A DNA stretch of 64,000 bases from Burkholderiaceae bacterium (GTDB lineage: Bacteria; Pseudomonadota; Gammaproteobacteria; Burkholderiales; Burkholderiaceae_C): NCBI GenBank assembly GCA_024235855.1, contig JACKLN010000001.1:529566-593565 (forward strand), written 5' to 3'. Below are positions 50,093 through 58,471 of the stretch, in pieces. The notes under the pieces are model-generated. The model did not search any database. It worked only from the letters and a program-made list of their open reading frames with translations, and had not been told where the DNA came from. Each line of letters opens with the position of its first letter. Position 1 is the first letter of the stretch. The position numbers and the translations under genes were made by a program.

Positions 50093-50116
50093 CGCGTCCT
50101 TCACCGGGAGGACGCG
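50093..50116. terminator. Hairpin upstream of the signalling operon
   Basis: CGCGTCCT (50093-50100) pairs with AGGACGCG (50109-50116) around an 8-base loop. It lies between the end of the lipoprotein gene and the start of the large signalling gene, both minus strand. With the second hairpin it probably separates the two units. Confidence 0.45.
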
Positions 50117-50129
50117 GCGCGGCCTGAGC

Positions 50130-50146
50130 GCGCAGACCGTCTGCGC
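50130..50146 (-). terminator. Hairpin directly after the lipoprotein stop
   Basis: GCGCAGAC (50130-50137) and GTCTGCGC (50139-50146) form a perfect 8-base stem; the real loop must open a few pairs. It starts 2 bases after the lipoprotein gene. No T-tract follows. Confidence 0.45.
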
Positions 50147-50148
50147 CC

Positions 50149-52365
50149 TCAGTTGTCCCAGAACCAGATCCCCTGCCGCACCTTCCGATCCCCGGCCCGT
50201 ACCAGCAACCCGATCTCCCGGTAGTCGCTGCTGCGCTCCGTCAGCGCCGGCACCTTGGCCACGCTGCAGCGCGGGTTGGGGTTGCTACCGATGTTCTCGG
50301 TGTTGGGCGACAGCGCCGTGCCCGCCACCGGGCTGGCCAGGCGCCAGGCCGGGGCGCTGGCATCGCCGTAGGCCGCCGGTTCGTAGTCCACCCGGCCGCG
50401 CAGCGCGTAGGACACGGCGGCGTCCTGGCCGTTGCTCTGCGTCGCGAAGTCCTGGCCGAACAGGTAGCCGCTGCTCACGTAGTGGCCCGCCGGGATCGTC
50501 CAACGCAGCACGCTGTCGGTGTCCATCACCTCCGGCGCGCCCGGCTTGAGCATCGCCTCGGCGATCGTCGGGTCGAGTTCTGGCCAGACCGCCTGCACGC
50601 CGGCCGCCGGGTTCTCCGCGCCGGCGCCGGTGCGCAGCAGCAGCACCTCGTCGGGCTCGTCGCTGGCGCTGCTGAAGCGGAAGATCTCGAGCCTGTACTG
50701 CGCCCAGTCCGGCACCGTGGCGACCAGGTCGCCGAAGGCGGTCGGCGAGAAATCCTGGTTGCGCACCGCGGTGGCGTCGGCCTGCGGCACCGGCAGCGCC
50801 AGCGCCGTGCCGTCCAGCCGGGCGGCGCCGAGGGTGAACTCCGACGCCGAGCCGGTCGTCCACCACTGCCGCAGGCCGTCGTCCGGCCCGCCGATCACGC
50901 GTGTGCTGCCGTTCTGGTAGCCCATGGCCATGCGGTCGTCCATGCCGCAGCGCTGCGAACGGAACATCGTCACGCCGGCGGCCGGCAGGCCCGGGCCGGT
51001 CCAGCGCACGGCGCGCACGTCGCTGGTGTCGCCGGTGCTCAGGTCGAAGATCAGGCGCAGCACGGTCTCGTAGCGGTCCTGCAGGAAGTACGACGCGTCC
51101 GGCGCTTCGGCGCCGATGCGGTTGACGTTGAGCTTGCGCTTCAGCCGCGTCTGCACGTAGGCGTTGTACGGCCGTTGGTTGCCGACGAAGGCCCACTCGC
51201 CGCCGACCTTGCCCAGCACCCACTCGCTGCTCGTGGGCTGGCCGCTGGCGGTGACCATCGGCCAGCGCGCGATCACGCAGGGGCTGTCGTTGCAGTACGG
51301 GTGCTTGAACACCTTCGGGTCGGTGATGGCCAGGGGCGGCAACGCCAGCACCACGCTGCCGGTGCCCACGCGGGCGCCGGTCAGCAGGTCCCGGGCCAGG
51401 ATGTTCTGGCCCACCTCGGCCGCGTAGCTGCGGCCCTGCGACCGCCAGTCGGCCACGGTGATGCGGCAGGTCTCGGCCACGGCCGTCACGTGGCCGTCGG
51501 CGTCGCGCGTCACGCGCTCGGCCACGGGCAGGGCCAGGCAGGTTTCCCAGCGTGCGCCCAGGGCGGCCAGGTCGGCGGCCGTGGGCAGGTTGTCAGCCGG
51601 CACGGAAGCCGGCAGCGTGGGCGCCTCGGTGGTGTCGGCGGTCAGCACCACGGGTGGCGCCGCGCCGCCATCACCGGCGGCCGCGGCCAGGTTGCGCAGT
51701 GTCACGCCGCCGTCGCCCACGGCCACGGCGATGCGGTGCAGCAGCGCGTCGGCGCCGGTGCCGTCGGCGGCGAAGGCCGTGCTCAGCGGGTCGAAGCCGG
51801 CCGGCAGCAGCGCGGCGGTGCCGCTGTCGGTGGCCAGCGTGGCCAGCAGCAGCGTGGTGGCGGCCGTGGCCGCTTCGGCGGCGCCGGCCAGCGTGGCCGG
51901 GTCGGCGAGCGCTGCCGGGTCGCCGCCCGGCGCGGCCAGCGCGGCAATGGCCGTGGTCAGCGGCGTGACGTTGGCGGTGCCGGTCTGGTTGGCCTGCACC
52001 GCGGGCACGACGGCACTGTGCTGCACCGGTTCGCCGTCCACCGTGCCGCTGGCGCGCAGCAGCAGCGGGGCGACGAGGCCGCTGACGTCCACGCTGAAGC
52101 GGCCGTCGGCATCGGCGGTCACGGCCGCCGGGTCGGCGGTGGCGGGGTCGCTGTCGACGACGGTGATGCTGGCACCGGCCATCGGCGCGCCGATCGCGGC
52201 CGTGCCCTGCAGCACGGTGGCCGCCGGAGGCGGGGGGGTGTCCTTGTCGCTGCCACCGCAGGCCGCCAGCGTGGCGGCGGCGACGAGCGAGAGGGCGAAG
52301 AGCGCGTGGTGATGACCGGGGCGATGGCGCTGGTGAAGGCGCTGGTGATGGCGCGGGTCCGTCAT
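50149..52365 (-). CDS. Large predicted lipoprotein of unknown function
   Basis: A 738-residue lipoprotein. The signal peptide has an unusual His-rich n-region (RHHQRLHQRHRPGHHH), then ALFALSLVAAATLAAC with a clear lipobox. Residues about 45-120 resemble a carboxypeptidase-regulatory/Ig-like beta module (GTAAIGAPMAGASITVVDSD), followed by an Ala/Thr-rich helical spacer and a mixed C-terminal domain with several Cys. No catalytic motif was seen. AGGAGA six bases before ATG 52365 sets the start. Similar modular lipoproteins are common in Burkholderiales and uncharacterised. Confidence 0.75.
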   Translation of the reverse strand: MTDPRHHQRLHQRHRPGHHHALFALSLVAAATLAACGGSDKDTPPPPAATVLQGTAAIGAPMAGASITVVDSDPATADPAAVTADADGRFSVDVSGLVAPLLLRASGTVDGEPVQHSAVVPAVQANQTGTANVTPLTTAIAALAAPGGDPAALADPATLAGAAEAATAATTLLLATLATDSGTAALLPAGFDPLSTAFAADGTGADALLHRIAVAVGDGGVTLRNLAAAAGDGGAAPPVVLTADTTEAPTLPASVPADNLPTAADLAALGARWETCLALPVAERVTRDADGHVTAVAETCRITVADWRSQGRSYAAEVGQNILARDLLTGARVGTGSVVLALPPLAITDPKVFKHPYCNDSPCVIARWPMVTASGQPTSSEWVLGKVGGEWAFVGNQRPYNAYVQTRLKRKLNVNRIGAEAPDASYFLQDRYETVLRLIFDLSTGDTSDVRAVRWTGPGLPAAGVTMFRSQRCGMDDRMAMGYQNGSTRVIGGPDDGLRQWWTTGSASEFTLGAARLDGTALALPVPQADATAVRNQDFSPTAFGDLVATVPDWAQYRLEIFRFSSASDEPDEVLLLRTGAGAENPAAGVQAVWPELDPTIAEAMLKPGAPEVMDTDSVLRWTIPAGHYVSSGYLFGQDFATQSNGQDAAVSYALRGRVDYEPAAYGDASAPAWRLASPVAGTALSPNTENIGSNPNPRCSVAKVPALTERSSDYREIGLLVRAGDRKVRQGIWFWDN

Positions 52366-52486
52366 GGTGGTTCTCCTGGCGCGGCACCGTTGCCGCGGGG
52401 GGACACCATGCGCGTCGGTGCGCGCCGCGCCATCCACCGGCCTGACGACGGACCGGCGCCACGTCGTCAACCGGTGGGACGGAATC

Positions 52487-53410
52487 TCAGCCGCGCTTCG
52501 GCGGCCCGTAGTTGCGCGGCGGCTTGTCCGCCCGCGCGTACAGGCCTTCCACCTTGGGCAGCTTGCCCTCGATCTCGCGGATGCGCTTCTCGCCCGGCGG
52601 GTGGGTGGACATGAACTCCGGCGGCGCGCCCTTGCTGGCCTCCAGCATCTTCTGCCACAGCGTGACGCCGGCGGCCGGGTCGTAGCCGGCGCGGGCGGCG
52701 AGCTCCATGCCGACGATGTCGGCCTCGGACTCGTCCTCGCGGCTGAAGCGCAGCGTCAGCAGCTGTGCGCCCATGCCCAACAGCGCATCACCGGCGCTGC
52801 CCAGGCCGAACAGCGAACTCAGCAGGTTGGCGCCGATGCGCGTGGCCGCGGTCTTGCCCATGCGCTCGCGGGCGTGCTCGCGCAGCGCGTGCGCCATCTC
52901 GTGGCCCATGATGGTGGCCACCTCGGCGTCGGTGAGCTGCAGCTGCTGCAGGATGCCGTAGTAGAAGGCGATCTTGCCGCCCGGCATGCAGAACGCGTTG
53001 AGCTGCTTGCTGCCGATGAGGTTGACCTCCCACTTCCAGCCACGCGCACGCGGGTTCCACGGCAGCGTGTAGGGGATCAGCCGCTGCGCGATGGCGCGCA
53101 GGCGCACCACCTGCGGGTGGTCGGCCGGGGCCAGTGCCCGCTGCTGCGCTGCCTCGCGCTGCATCTGGTTGTACTGTGCGGCGGCGGCCTCCTCCACCTG
53201 CTCGGCCGGCACCAGCTTGGCGAAGCGCGAGGTCTTGCCGACGTCGCCCCGCACGCCCTCGCCGTCCTGCGCCAGCACGGCGCCGGGGGCCAGGCTGCCG
53301 GCTGCCAGCAGGCCGGTGAACAGCCGCCGCTGGTGCAGCGGGCAGCTGCAGCCGGGCGTGTGGGCCAGCGCAGGCGTGGCCACGCGGGCGTCGGTGCGGA
53401 AATCGGTCAT
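52487..53410 (-). CDS. M48 family metalloprotease
   Basis: A 307-residue zinc protease of the M48 (LoiP/BepA-like) family. Zinc motif HEMAH is in IMGHEMAHALREHARERM near 164-180, with the third ligand Glu in REDESEADIVGMELAARAGYDP. The N-terminal CSCPLHQRRLFTGLLAAGSLAPGAVLAQ suggests a signal segment with an RR pair, so it is probably exported to the periplasm for outer-membrane protein quality control. The C-terminal STHPPGEKRIREI is typical. It follows the ampG gene by 48 bases on the same strand. Confidence 0.88.
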   Translation of the reverse strand: MTDFRTDARVATPALAHTPGCSCPLHQRRLFTGLLAAGSLAPGAVLAQDGEGVRGDVGKTSRFAKLVPAEQVEEAAAAQYNQMQREAAQQRALAPADHPQVVRLRAIAQRLIPYTLPWNPRARGWKWEVNLIGSKQLNAFCMPGGKIAFYYGILQQLQLTDAEVATIMGHEMAHALREHARERMGKTAATRIGANLLSSLFGLGSAGDALLGMGAQLLTLRFSREDESEADIVGMELAARAGYDPAAGVTLWQKMLEASKGAPPEFMSTHPPGEKRIREIEGKLPKVEGLYARADKPPRNYGPPKRG

Positions 53411-53458
53411 GGCGTCTCGGACCGGCCGGTGCCGGTGCGGGTTCCGTGACGGCCCATT

Positions 53459-55072
53459 CTAGGCAGCCTCGTCGCGCGCCTGCGGGTCGGCCTCGAGCGC
53501 CCGGATCGGCCGCCGCAGCCACCACAGCATCACCAGCGCCGGCAGCGCCAGCACGGTGCTGAGGATGAAGAACGTGGGCCAGCCGATGCTCTCGGCCAGC
53601 ACGCCGGCCAGCGGCCCCACCCACACCCGGCCCACCGACGCGAAGGCGCTCAGCAGCGCGAACTGCGTGGCCGTGAAGCGCTGGTTGCACAGGCTCATCA
53701 GGAAGGCCACGAAGGCCGCCGTGCCCATGCCGCCGGAGAGGTTCTCCGCCGCCACCACCATCAGCAGGCCGCCGTCCACCGGCGTGGCGGTGGCCAGCTT
53801 GACGAAGCCCCAGTCGAAGGCCGGCAGCGTGAGCCCGGGCAGGGCGCCGGCACCGTGCACGGCCAGCCACCAGAAGCCCAGGTTGCTGGCGGCCTGCAGC
53901 ACGCCGAACAGCAGCAGCGCGCGCCACAGGCCCAGCTTGAGCATCAGCAGCCCGCCGAGCAGCGCGCCGCCGATGGTCAGCCACAGGCCGATGATCTTGT
54001 TGACCACACCCACCTCGGCGGCGCTGAAGGCCATGCTCTTGAGCAGGAAGGGCGTCATCAGGCTGCCGGCGAAGGCGTCGCCCAGCTTGTAGAGCACGAT
54101 CAGCCCCAGGAAGGCGGCCGCACCCGGCTGGCCGAAGTAGCTGCGCAGGCCGCCGAGCAGGGTCTCGAAGCGCGCCCACCGCGCGGCCCAGGCCGCCAGC
54201 GGCAGCGTGATGCCGATGCCCAGCAGCAGTGCCGCCAGCTCCACCCAGCGCTGCTGCAGGCGTGCCGGCAGCGCCGTGCCCTCCACCAGCGGCCCCACCA
54301 GCGCCTGCGCCACCGGCTGCGCGAAGCGGTCGGCCAGCGCATAGCCCAGGGCCACCGCGGCCAGCACGGCGGCAAAGCCCAGCAGGTCCTGCCGCGCCGC
54401 CGGCCGCGGGCCCGCCGGTGCCGCCACGCGCGGCAGCACGGTGGCCGACAGCACCGCCGCGGCCACCATCAGCCCGGCCATGAAGCGGTAGACCTCGGGC
54501 CAGGTCCAGCCGCCGCCACCCGCGGCCAGCTGGGCCGGGTCGGTCCAGATCAGCGCCACGCCGCCGGAGACGATCATCGCCAGGCGATAGCCCATCACGT
54601 TGAGGGACGCGCCCAGGCCGCGCTCGGCCGGCGGCAGCAGGTCGGTGCGGTAGGCGTCGATGACCACGTCCTGGCTGGCCGACATGAAGGCCACCGCCAC
54701 CGCCAGCAGCGCGAAGACACGGATCGAGTCCGACGGCGACGTGGCCGCCAGCGCCGCCAGCGCGCCGGCCAGCGCCAGCTGCGTCAGCACCAGCCAGCCG
54801 CGCCGCCGGCCCAGCCAGGGCAGGTCGAAGCGGTCCATCAGCGGTGCCCACAGGAACTTGAAGGTGTAGGGCAGGCCCACCAGGCTCAGGAAGCCGATGG
54901 TGGCGATGTCGATGCCCTCCAGCGTCAGCCAGGCCTGCAGTGCCTGGCCGGTGAGCGCCAGCGGCAGGCCCGACGCGAAGCCGAGCACGGTGACGACGAG
55001 CAGGCGGTGCAGCGCGGCGGCGCGCTGGGTCAGCGTGGGCGGGGGGCGGGCGGCGTTGGCGGCGGGCGGCAA
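53459..55072 (-). CDS. ampG: AmpG family muropeptide permease
   Basis: Inner-membrane MFS permease that imports GlcNAc-anhydro-MurNAc peptides for cell-wall recycling. The 537-residue length with extra hydrophobic segments fits AmpG. The typical region GFASGLPLALTGQALQAWL, GLPYTFKFLWAPLMDRF and SQDVVIDAYRTDLL is present, as is the late MALSxCN-like FLMSLCNQRFTATQFALLSA. In species with an inducible AmpC this pathway signals beta-lactam damage; no ampR or ampC is in the window. Confidence 0.9.
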   Translation of the reverse strand: MPPAANAARPPPTLTQRAAALHRLLVVTVLGFASGLPLALTGQALQAWLTLEGIDIATIGFLSLVGLPYTFKFLWAPLMDRFDLPWLGRRRGWLVLTQLALAGALAALAATSPSDSIRVFALLAVAVAFMSASQDVVIDAYRTDLLPPAERGLGASLNVMGYRLAMIVSGGVALIWTDPAQLAAGGGGWTWPEVYRFMAGLMVAAAVLSATVLPRVAAPAGPRPAARQDLLGFAAVLAAVALGYALADRFAQPVAQALVGPLVEGTALPARLQQRWVELAALLLGIGITLPLAAWAARWARFETLLGGLRSYFGQPGAAAFLGLIVLYKLGDAFAGSLMTPFLLKSMAFSAAEVGVVNKIIGLWLTIGGALLGGLLMLKLGLWRALLLFGVLQAASNLGFWWLAVHGAGALPGLTLPAFDWGFVKLATATPVDGGLLMVVAAENLSGGMGTAAFVAFLMSLCNQRFTATQFALLSAFASVGRVWVGPLAGVLAESIGWPTFFILSTVLALPALVMLWWLRRPIRALEADPQARDEAA

Positions 55073-55186
55073 ATGGGGTTCCGGGCGGACGCCGGATGGC
55101 GGGAAGACAGGCCCGATTCTGCCCAGTCTCCCGCCGCCGCCCCGGGCCGCCCTGCGGTCGACAGGGCGGCGCGGCGGTTCACGCGC

Positions 55187-55615
55187 TCAGGCCGCGGCCG
55201 GCAGCGGCGTGCGCTCGAACATGCGGTGCTGCAGCCCCCAGCGCTCCACCGCCGCGGCGAGCACCAGGGCCTCGCCGTCGGTGACCTGTTCGTCGGCCTC
55301 GGCCGCGGCCAGGCTCAGCGTCAGCACGCGTTCGCGCAGGGCCGGGTCGTGCACCTCGGCCAGCAGGTGCTGCAGCGTCAGCGGGTCCACGCTGCAGGCG
55401 TCGCCCCAGGTCAGGCGCGTGCAGCCCAGCAGGTCCTCGCACAGCGCGTGCAGCACGTCGTGCCACTCGGCGCGGGTCAGGCCCAACTGGTCGTGCACGC
55501 CCAGCCGGTCCAGGTGGTCCAGTTCGTCACGGCTCAGCTGGCCGTCGGCCAGGGCCGCCAGGGCCACGATGCGGGCCGCGGCCTGCGGGCTGTCGGTGGG
55601 GTAGCAGCGCATCAT
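55187..55615 (-). CDS. TerB-like protein
   Basis: A 142-residue all-helical protein resembling the tellurite-resistance TerB family: IVALAALADGQLSRDELDHLDRLGVH near the N-terminus and AAAEADEQVTDGEALVLAAAVERWGL near the C-terminus are two copies of the acidic-ligand helical hairpin. Such domains are thought to bind metal and act at the membrane. GAGGAG lies just before two adjacent ATGs (55615, 55612). Seven bases upstream is the end of the HPF-like gene. Confidence 0.7.
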   Translation of the reverse strand: MMRCYPTDSPQAAARIVALAALADGQLSRDELDHLDRLGVHDQLGLTRAEWHDVLHALCEDLLGCTRLTWGDACSVDPLTLQHLLAEVHDPALRERVLTLSLAAAEADEQVTDGEALVLAAAVERWGLQHRMFERTPLPAAA

Positions 55616-55622
55616 GGTCTCC

Positions 55623-55955
55623 TCACGCAGTCTGGGGTTGGGTGGCGGCACGCTGCTGGCGGGCGCGCCGCCACGCACGCAGCAGCGCGCGGCCGGCGCG
55701 GGCCAGGGCGCGGTCCAGCGCGGCCGGCCAGTGGGCGGCCACGGCAGTGACCACCACGGTGCCGGCGCCGGCGGTGTGCAGCTCCACCTGGCAGCGCTTG
55801 TCCACGCCGCCGCGGGGGCCGTTGAGGTCGCTCAGCCGGATGCGTGCCTGCGGCACCAGCCACTGCAGGCGGCGGATGACGAAGCGCAGGCGGCGTTCGG
55901 CCATGTCGCGCCAGCGCGCGGCCTGCGGGTCGCGGGTCTCGAAGATCAGCTGCAT
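55623..55955 (-). CDS. HPF/RaiA-like ribosome-associated protein
   Basis: A 110-residue protein related to the short ribosome hibernation factors (HPF/YfiA): LIFETRDPQAARWRDMAERRLRFVIRRL then IRLSDLNGPRGGVDKRCQVEL, and AVAAHWPAALDRALARAGRALLRAWRRA, the typical beta-alpha-beta-beta-beta-alpha order. The C-terminus is basic. Likely to bind ribosomes under stress, though divergence is considerable. GGAGG six bases before ATG 55955. It forms an operon with the TerB-like gene, and diverges from the NhaR-like regulator. Confidence 0.78.
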   Translation of the reverse strand: MQLIFETRDPQAARWRDMAERRLRFVIRRLQWLVPQARIRLSDLNGPRGGVDKRCQVELHTAGAGTVVVTAVAAHWPAALDRALARAGRALLRAWRRARQQRAATQPQTA

Positions 55956-56049
55956 GGGGAACCTCCGGGTGACGACGAGCCCCAATGCTGGCGGCGCCGA
56001 CCCTGCGGAAAAAGCAGCCGCGACCGAAACGTCACTGCGAGGAAACCTG

Positions 56050-56955
56050 ATGATCGAGCCCGGCTTCAACTACCGCCACCTGCACTACTTCTGGGTCGTG
56101 GCGCAGGAAGGCGGCGTCTCGCGCGCCGCGGCACGGCTGGGCGTGGCGGTGCAGACCGTGAGCGCCCAGCTGCAGGCGCTGGAGCGCGACCTGGGCGTGG
56201 CCCTGCTGCGCCCGGCGGGCCGCGGCCTGGTGCTCACCGAGGCCGGCGAGGCGGCGCGCACGCTGGCCGACCGCATCTTCGCGCTCGGCGCCGCGCTGCC
56301 CGAGCAGGTGCGCGTGGCCGCCGGGTCACGCGCCGTGCGACTGGCGGTGGGCGTCTCCGACGGCCTGGCCAAGCTGGTGGTGCAGCGGCTGCTGGCGCCC
56401 GTGCTCGCCGAGCCGGGCCTGCGCCTGCTGTGCAGCGAAGGCCCGCAGGACCGCCTGCTGGCCGAACTGGCGCAGCACCGGCTGGACCTGGTGCTGGCCG
56501 ACCGCCCCGCCCCGCCCAACCCCAACCTGCGCCTGTACGGCCATGCCCTGGGCCGCAGCGCCGTGGCCTGGTACGGGCCGCCGGCGCTGGCCGAACCGGC
56601 GCGCGCCGGCTTCCCGCAGTCGCTGGGCACGCTGCCGGTGCTGCTGCCCAGTGCGCATTCCGCGCTGCGGCCGGCGCTGGAGCAGTGGTTCGAGCGCCAT
56701 GGCCTGCACCCGCAGGTGGCCGGCGAGTTCGACGACGGCGCGCTGATGAAGGCCTTCGGTGCCACCGGCCTGGGGCTGTTCCCGGGCCCGGTGGCGGTGG
56801 AGCCGGCGATGCTGGCGCGCTACGCGGTGCAGCGCGTGGGCGACTGCGACGGCGTGGAGGAGCAGTTCTGGGCCATCGGCACCGAGCGCAAGGTGCAGCA
56901 CCCGCTGGTGCGGCGCCTGCTGGACGCTGCACCCGGGGTCGAGCCCCGAGCCTGA
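56050..56955 (+). CDS. LysR-type regulator, NhaR-like
   Basis: A 301-residue LysR-family regulator. The N-terminal FNYRHLHYFWVVAQEGGVSRAAARLGVAVQTVSAQLQALERDLG is closest to NhaR (which senses sodium), including YFWVVA and the QT(V/I)S motif. The effector domain follows from about 90. ATG 56050 with GAGGAA upstream. It sits 94 bases from the divergent HPF-like/TerB-like operon and may control it; NhaR of E. coli controls the nhaA antiporter, which is not in the window. Confidence 0.87.
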   Translation: MIEPGFNYRHLHYFWVVAQEGGVSRAAARLGVAVQTVSAQLQALERDLGVALLRPAGRGLVLTEAGEAARTLADRIFALGAALPEQVRVAAGSRAVRLAVGVSDGLAKLVVQRLLAPVLAEPGLRLLCSEGPQDRLLAELAQHRLDLVLADRPAPPNPNLRLYGHALGRSAVAWYGPPALAEPARAGFPQSLGTLPVLLPSAHSALRPALEQWFERHGLHPQVAGEFDDGALMKAFGATGLGLFPGPVAVEPAMLARYAVQRVGDCDGVEEQFWAIGTERKVQHPLVRRLLDAAPGVEPRA

Positions 56956-56974
56956 GGGCCGCGGCGAGAACGCG

Positions 56975-57256
56975 TCAGGCCAGGGCGGGTTGCGCCACCG
57001 GCGCACCCCAGGGGTCCTGTCCCGGCCACAGCGCGGCGAACGCGCCCACGTAGAGCACCTCGCGCGCCAGCTCGTCGGTCAGTTCGGCCCAGGCCGGTGC
57101 CAGCGTGGCCGGCAGGGCCGTCAGCCGCTGCCAGCCGCCCGAGGGTGAGCGCTGCGCCACGAAGGCGCCCTGCGGGCCGGTGGCGGTCATCAGCAGCGGG
57201 CCCTGGGCCCGGCGCTCGGGGCATTCGTAGACGGTGGCGTGCGGTGCAAGGTTCAT
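56975..57256 (-). CDS. Hypothetical 93-residue protein
   Basis: No family recognised. The N-terminal half looks like a short beta-hairpin (TVYECPERRAQGPLLMTATGPQGAFV), the rest helical. Its ATG overlaps the TGA of the upstream DUF1772 gene (57253-57256), which supports it as a real gene. It converges with the NhaR-like regulator. Confidence 0.6.
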   Translation of the reverse strand: MNLAPHATVYECPERRAQGPLLMTATGPQGAFVAQRSPSGGWQRLTALPATLAPAWAELTDELAREVLYVGAFAALWPGQDPWGAPVAQPALA

Positions 57257-57798
57257 CGGTCGATTGTCGCGGCTGCGCGGGCCCGCGCCATGTGCCCGCT
57301 GTTCGCGCGCCAGACCAAGGCCACCAGGCCCACCGCGAAGAGTGCCAGGCTCCACACGGCACGCCAGGCGTTCGCCCGGTTCCAGGCGTCGCGCGTGGCC
57401 GCCCAGTCGGCCGGCAGCGTGGCCGGCGTCCAGGACTCCGTCAGGTGGTTCAAAGGCAGGTTCACCTGCCGCGTGAAGAGCACGATGCCCAGCGCGTAGC
57501 CCACGCCCACCACTGCCGTCAGCCACCACCATCCCGTGCGCGGCTGCCAGGCGCTGACCAGGGCCAGCGCGCACCACAACGGCGGCCCGAAGAAGAAGAC
57601 GAAGAACAGGACATGGCGGACGTTGCGGTTGAACGCCGACTGCACCTGTGCGTAGGTGGGCCCGTCGAGCTCCAGCATGGCCAGGTTGACGTTGGCCGAG
57701 TAGGTGCCGAAGAAGCCGGCCATCAAGCCGAGGCTCAGGACGGCCAGGAACAGGGCTAGGAAGGACGGCGTGGAGGAACGAGGGGGCATGGTCGGCAT
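57253..57798 (-). CDS. DUF1772 domain membrane protein
   Basis: A 181-residue membrane protein with four hydrophobic segments and the DUF1772 mark FTRQVNLPLNHLTESW near 108-123. The family includes fungal anthrone oxygenases, but most bacterial members are uncharacterised. A shorter start 9 bases in is possible. It lies 58 bases after the Crp/Fnr gene on the same strand, so the regulator may control it. Confidence 0.82.
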   Translation of the reverse strand: MPTMPPRSSTPSFLALFLAVLSLGLMAGFFGTYSANVNLAMLELDGPTYAQVQSAFNRNVRHVLFFVFFFGPPLWCALALVSAWQPRTGWWWLTAVVGVGYALGIVLFTRQVNLPLNHLTESWTPATLPADWAATRDAWNRANAWRAVWSLALFAVGLVALVWRANSGHMARARAAATIDR

Positions 57799-57856
57799 CG
57801 CTGGGTGTGGAGCACCCAGTCTGGGCGCTCGGGCCGGTGGGCGCCTTAACCCGGGT

Positions 57857-58471
57857 TCAGGCCGTCTTCAACCGCCGGCGGATGCGCGACAGGGCGACAT
57901 CGGTGATGCCCAGGTACGACGCCAGATGGCGCAGCGGAATGCGCGCCAGCCACTCGGGCCTGGTGGCGCACACGGCCTGGTAGCGCTCTTCGGCCGAGCA
58001 CTGCAGGAACTGCTGTTCGCGCCGCATCTTGTCGTCCAGCAGCACCGCCAGCATGCGGTGCTCCAGCGCCTGCCACGCCGGCCATGTCGTGCAGGCGGCC
58101 TGCCAGGCGCGCCAGGGCAGCACCCACACGCAGGACGGGCCGATGGCCTCCACCCAGAAGTCCACCGGCTGGCCGGCCAGGGCCGGCGTCAACGGCCAGA
58201 GCATGGCGCCGTCGAGGTAGAAGTTCTTGTTCGCGGCCCGGCCCTCGCGGTCCAGGTAGTACAGGCGCAAGGCACCCTGCTCCACCCAGAAGAGCTGCGA
58301 CCACGTCTGCCCTGCCTGCAGCAGGGGCTGGCCCGCAGCCAGCGGCACCGCGCGCGCCGTGGCCAGCGCCGCGGCCGGCGCGTCGGGCAGGGCACCGAGT
58401 TGCGCGTGCAGAAAGGCCGCCAGGGGGCCGTGCATGGCCGAGGCCGTCTCGCCGGCAGGTTCAGGCGTCAT
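57857..58471 (-). CDS. Crp/Fnr family transcriptional regulator (third)
   Basis: A 204-residue Crp/Fnr-like regulator. The beta-roll contains AAGQPLLQAGQTWSQLFWVEQGALRLYYLDREGRAANKNFYLDG, and the C-terminal helix-turn-helix reads IPLRHLASYLGITDVALSRIRRRLK. The cyclic-nucleotide-binding cassette is not conserved, and the protein resembles the group with the (R/N)xxNKNFYLDG signature found in many proteobacteria. It overlaps the upstream PhoD-like gene by 11 bases. Confidence 0.85.
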   Translation of the reverse strand: MTPEPAGETASAMHGPLAAFLHAQLGALPDAPAAALATARAVPLAAGQPLLQAGQTWSQLFWVEQGALRLYYLDREGRAANKNFYLDGAMLWPLTPALAGQPVDFWVEAIGPSCVWVLPWRAWQAACTTWPAWQALEHRMLAVLLDDKMRREQQFLQCSAEERYQAVCATRPEWLARIPLRHLASYLGITDVALSRIRRRLKTA

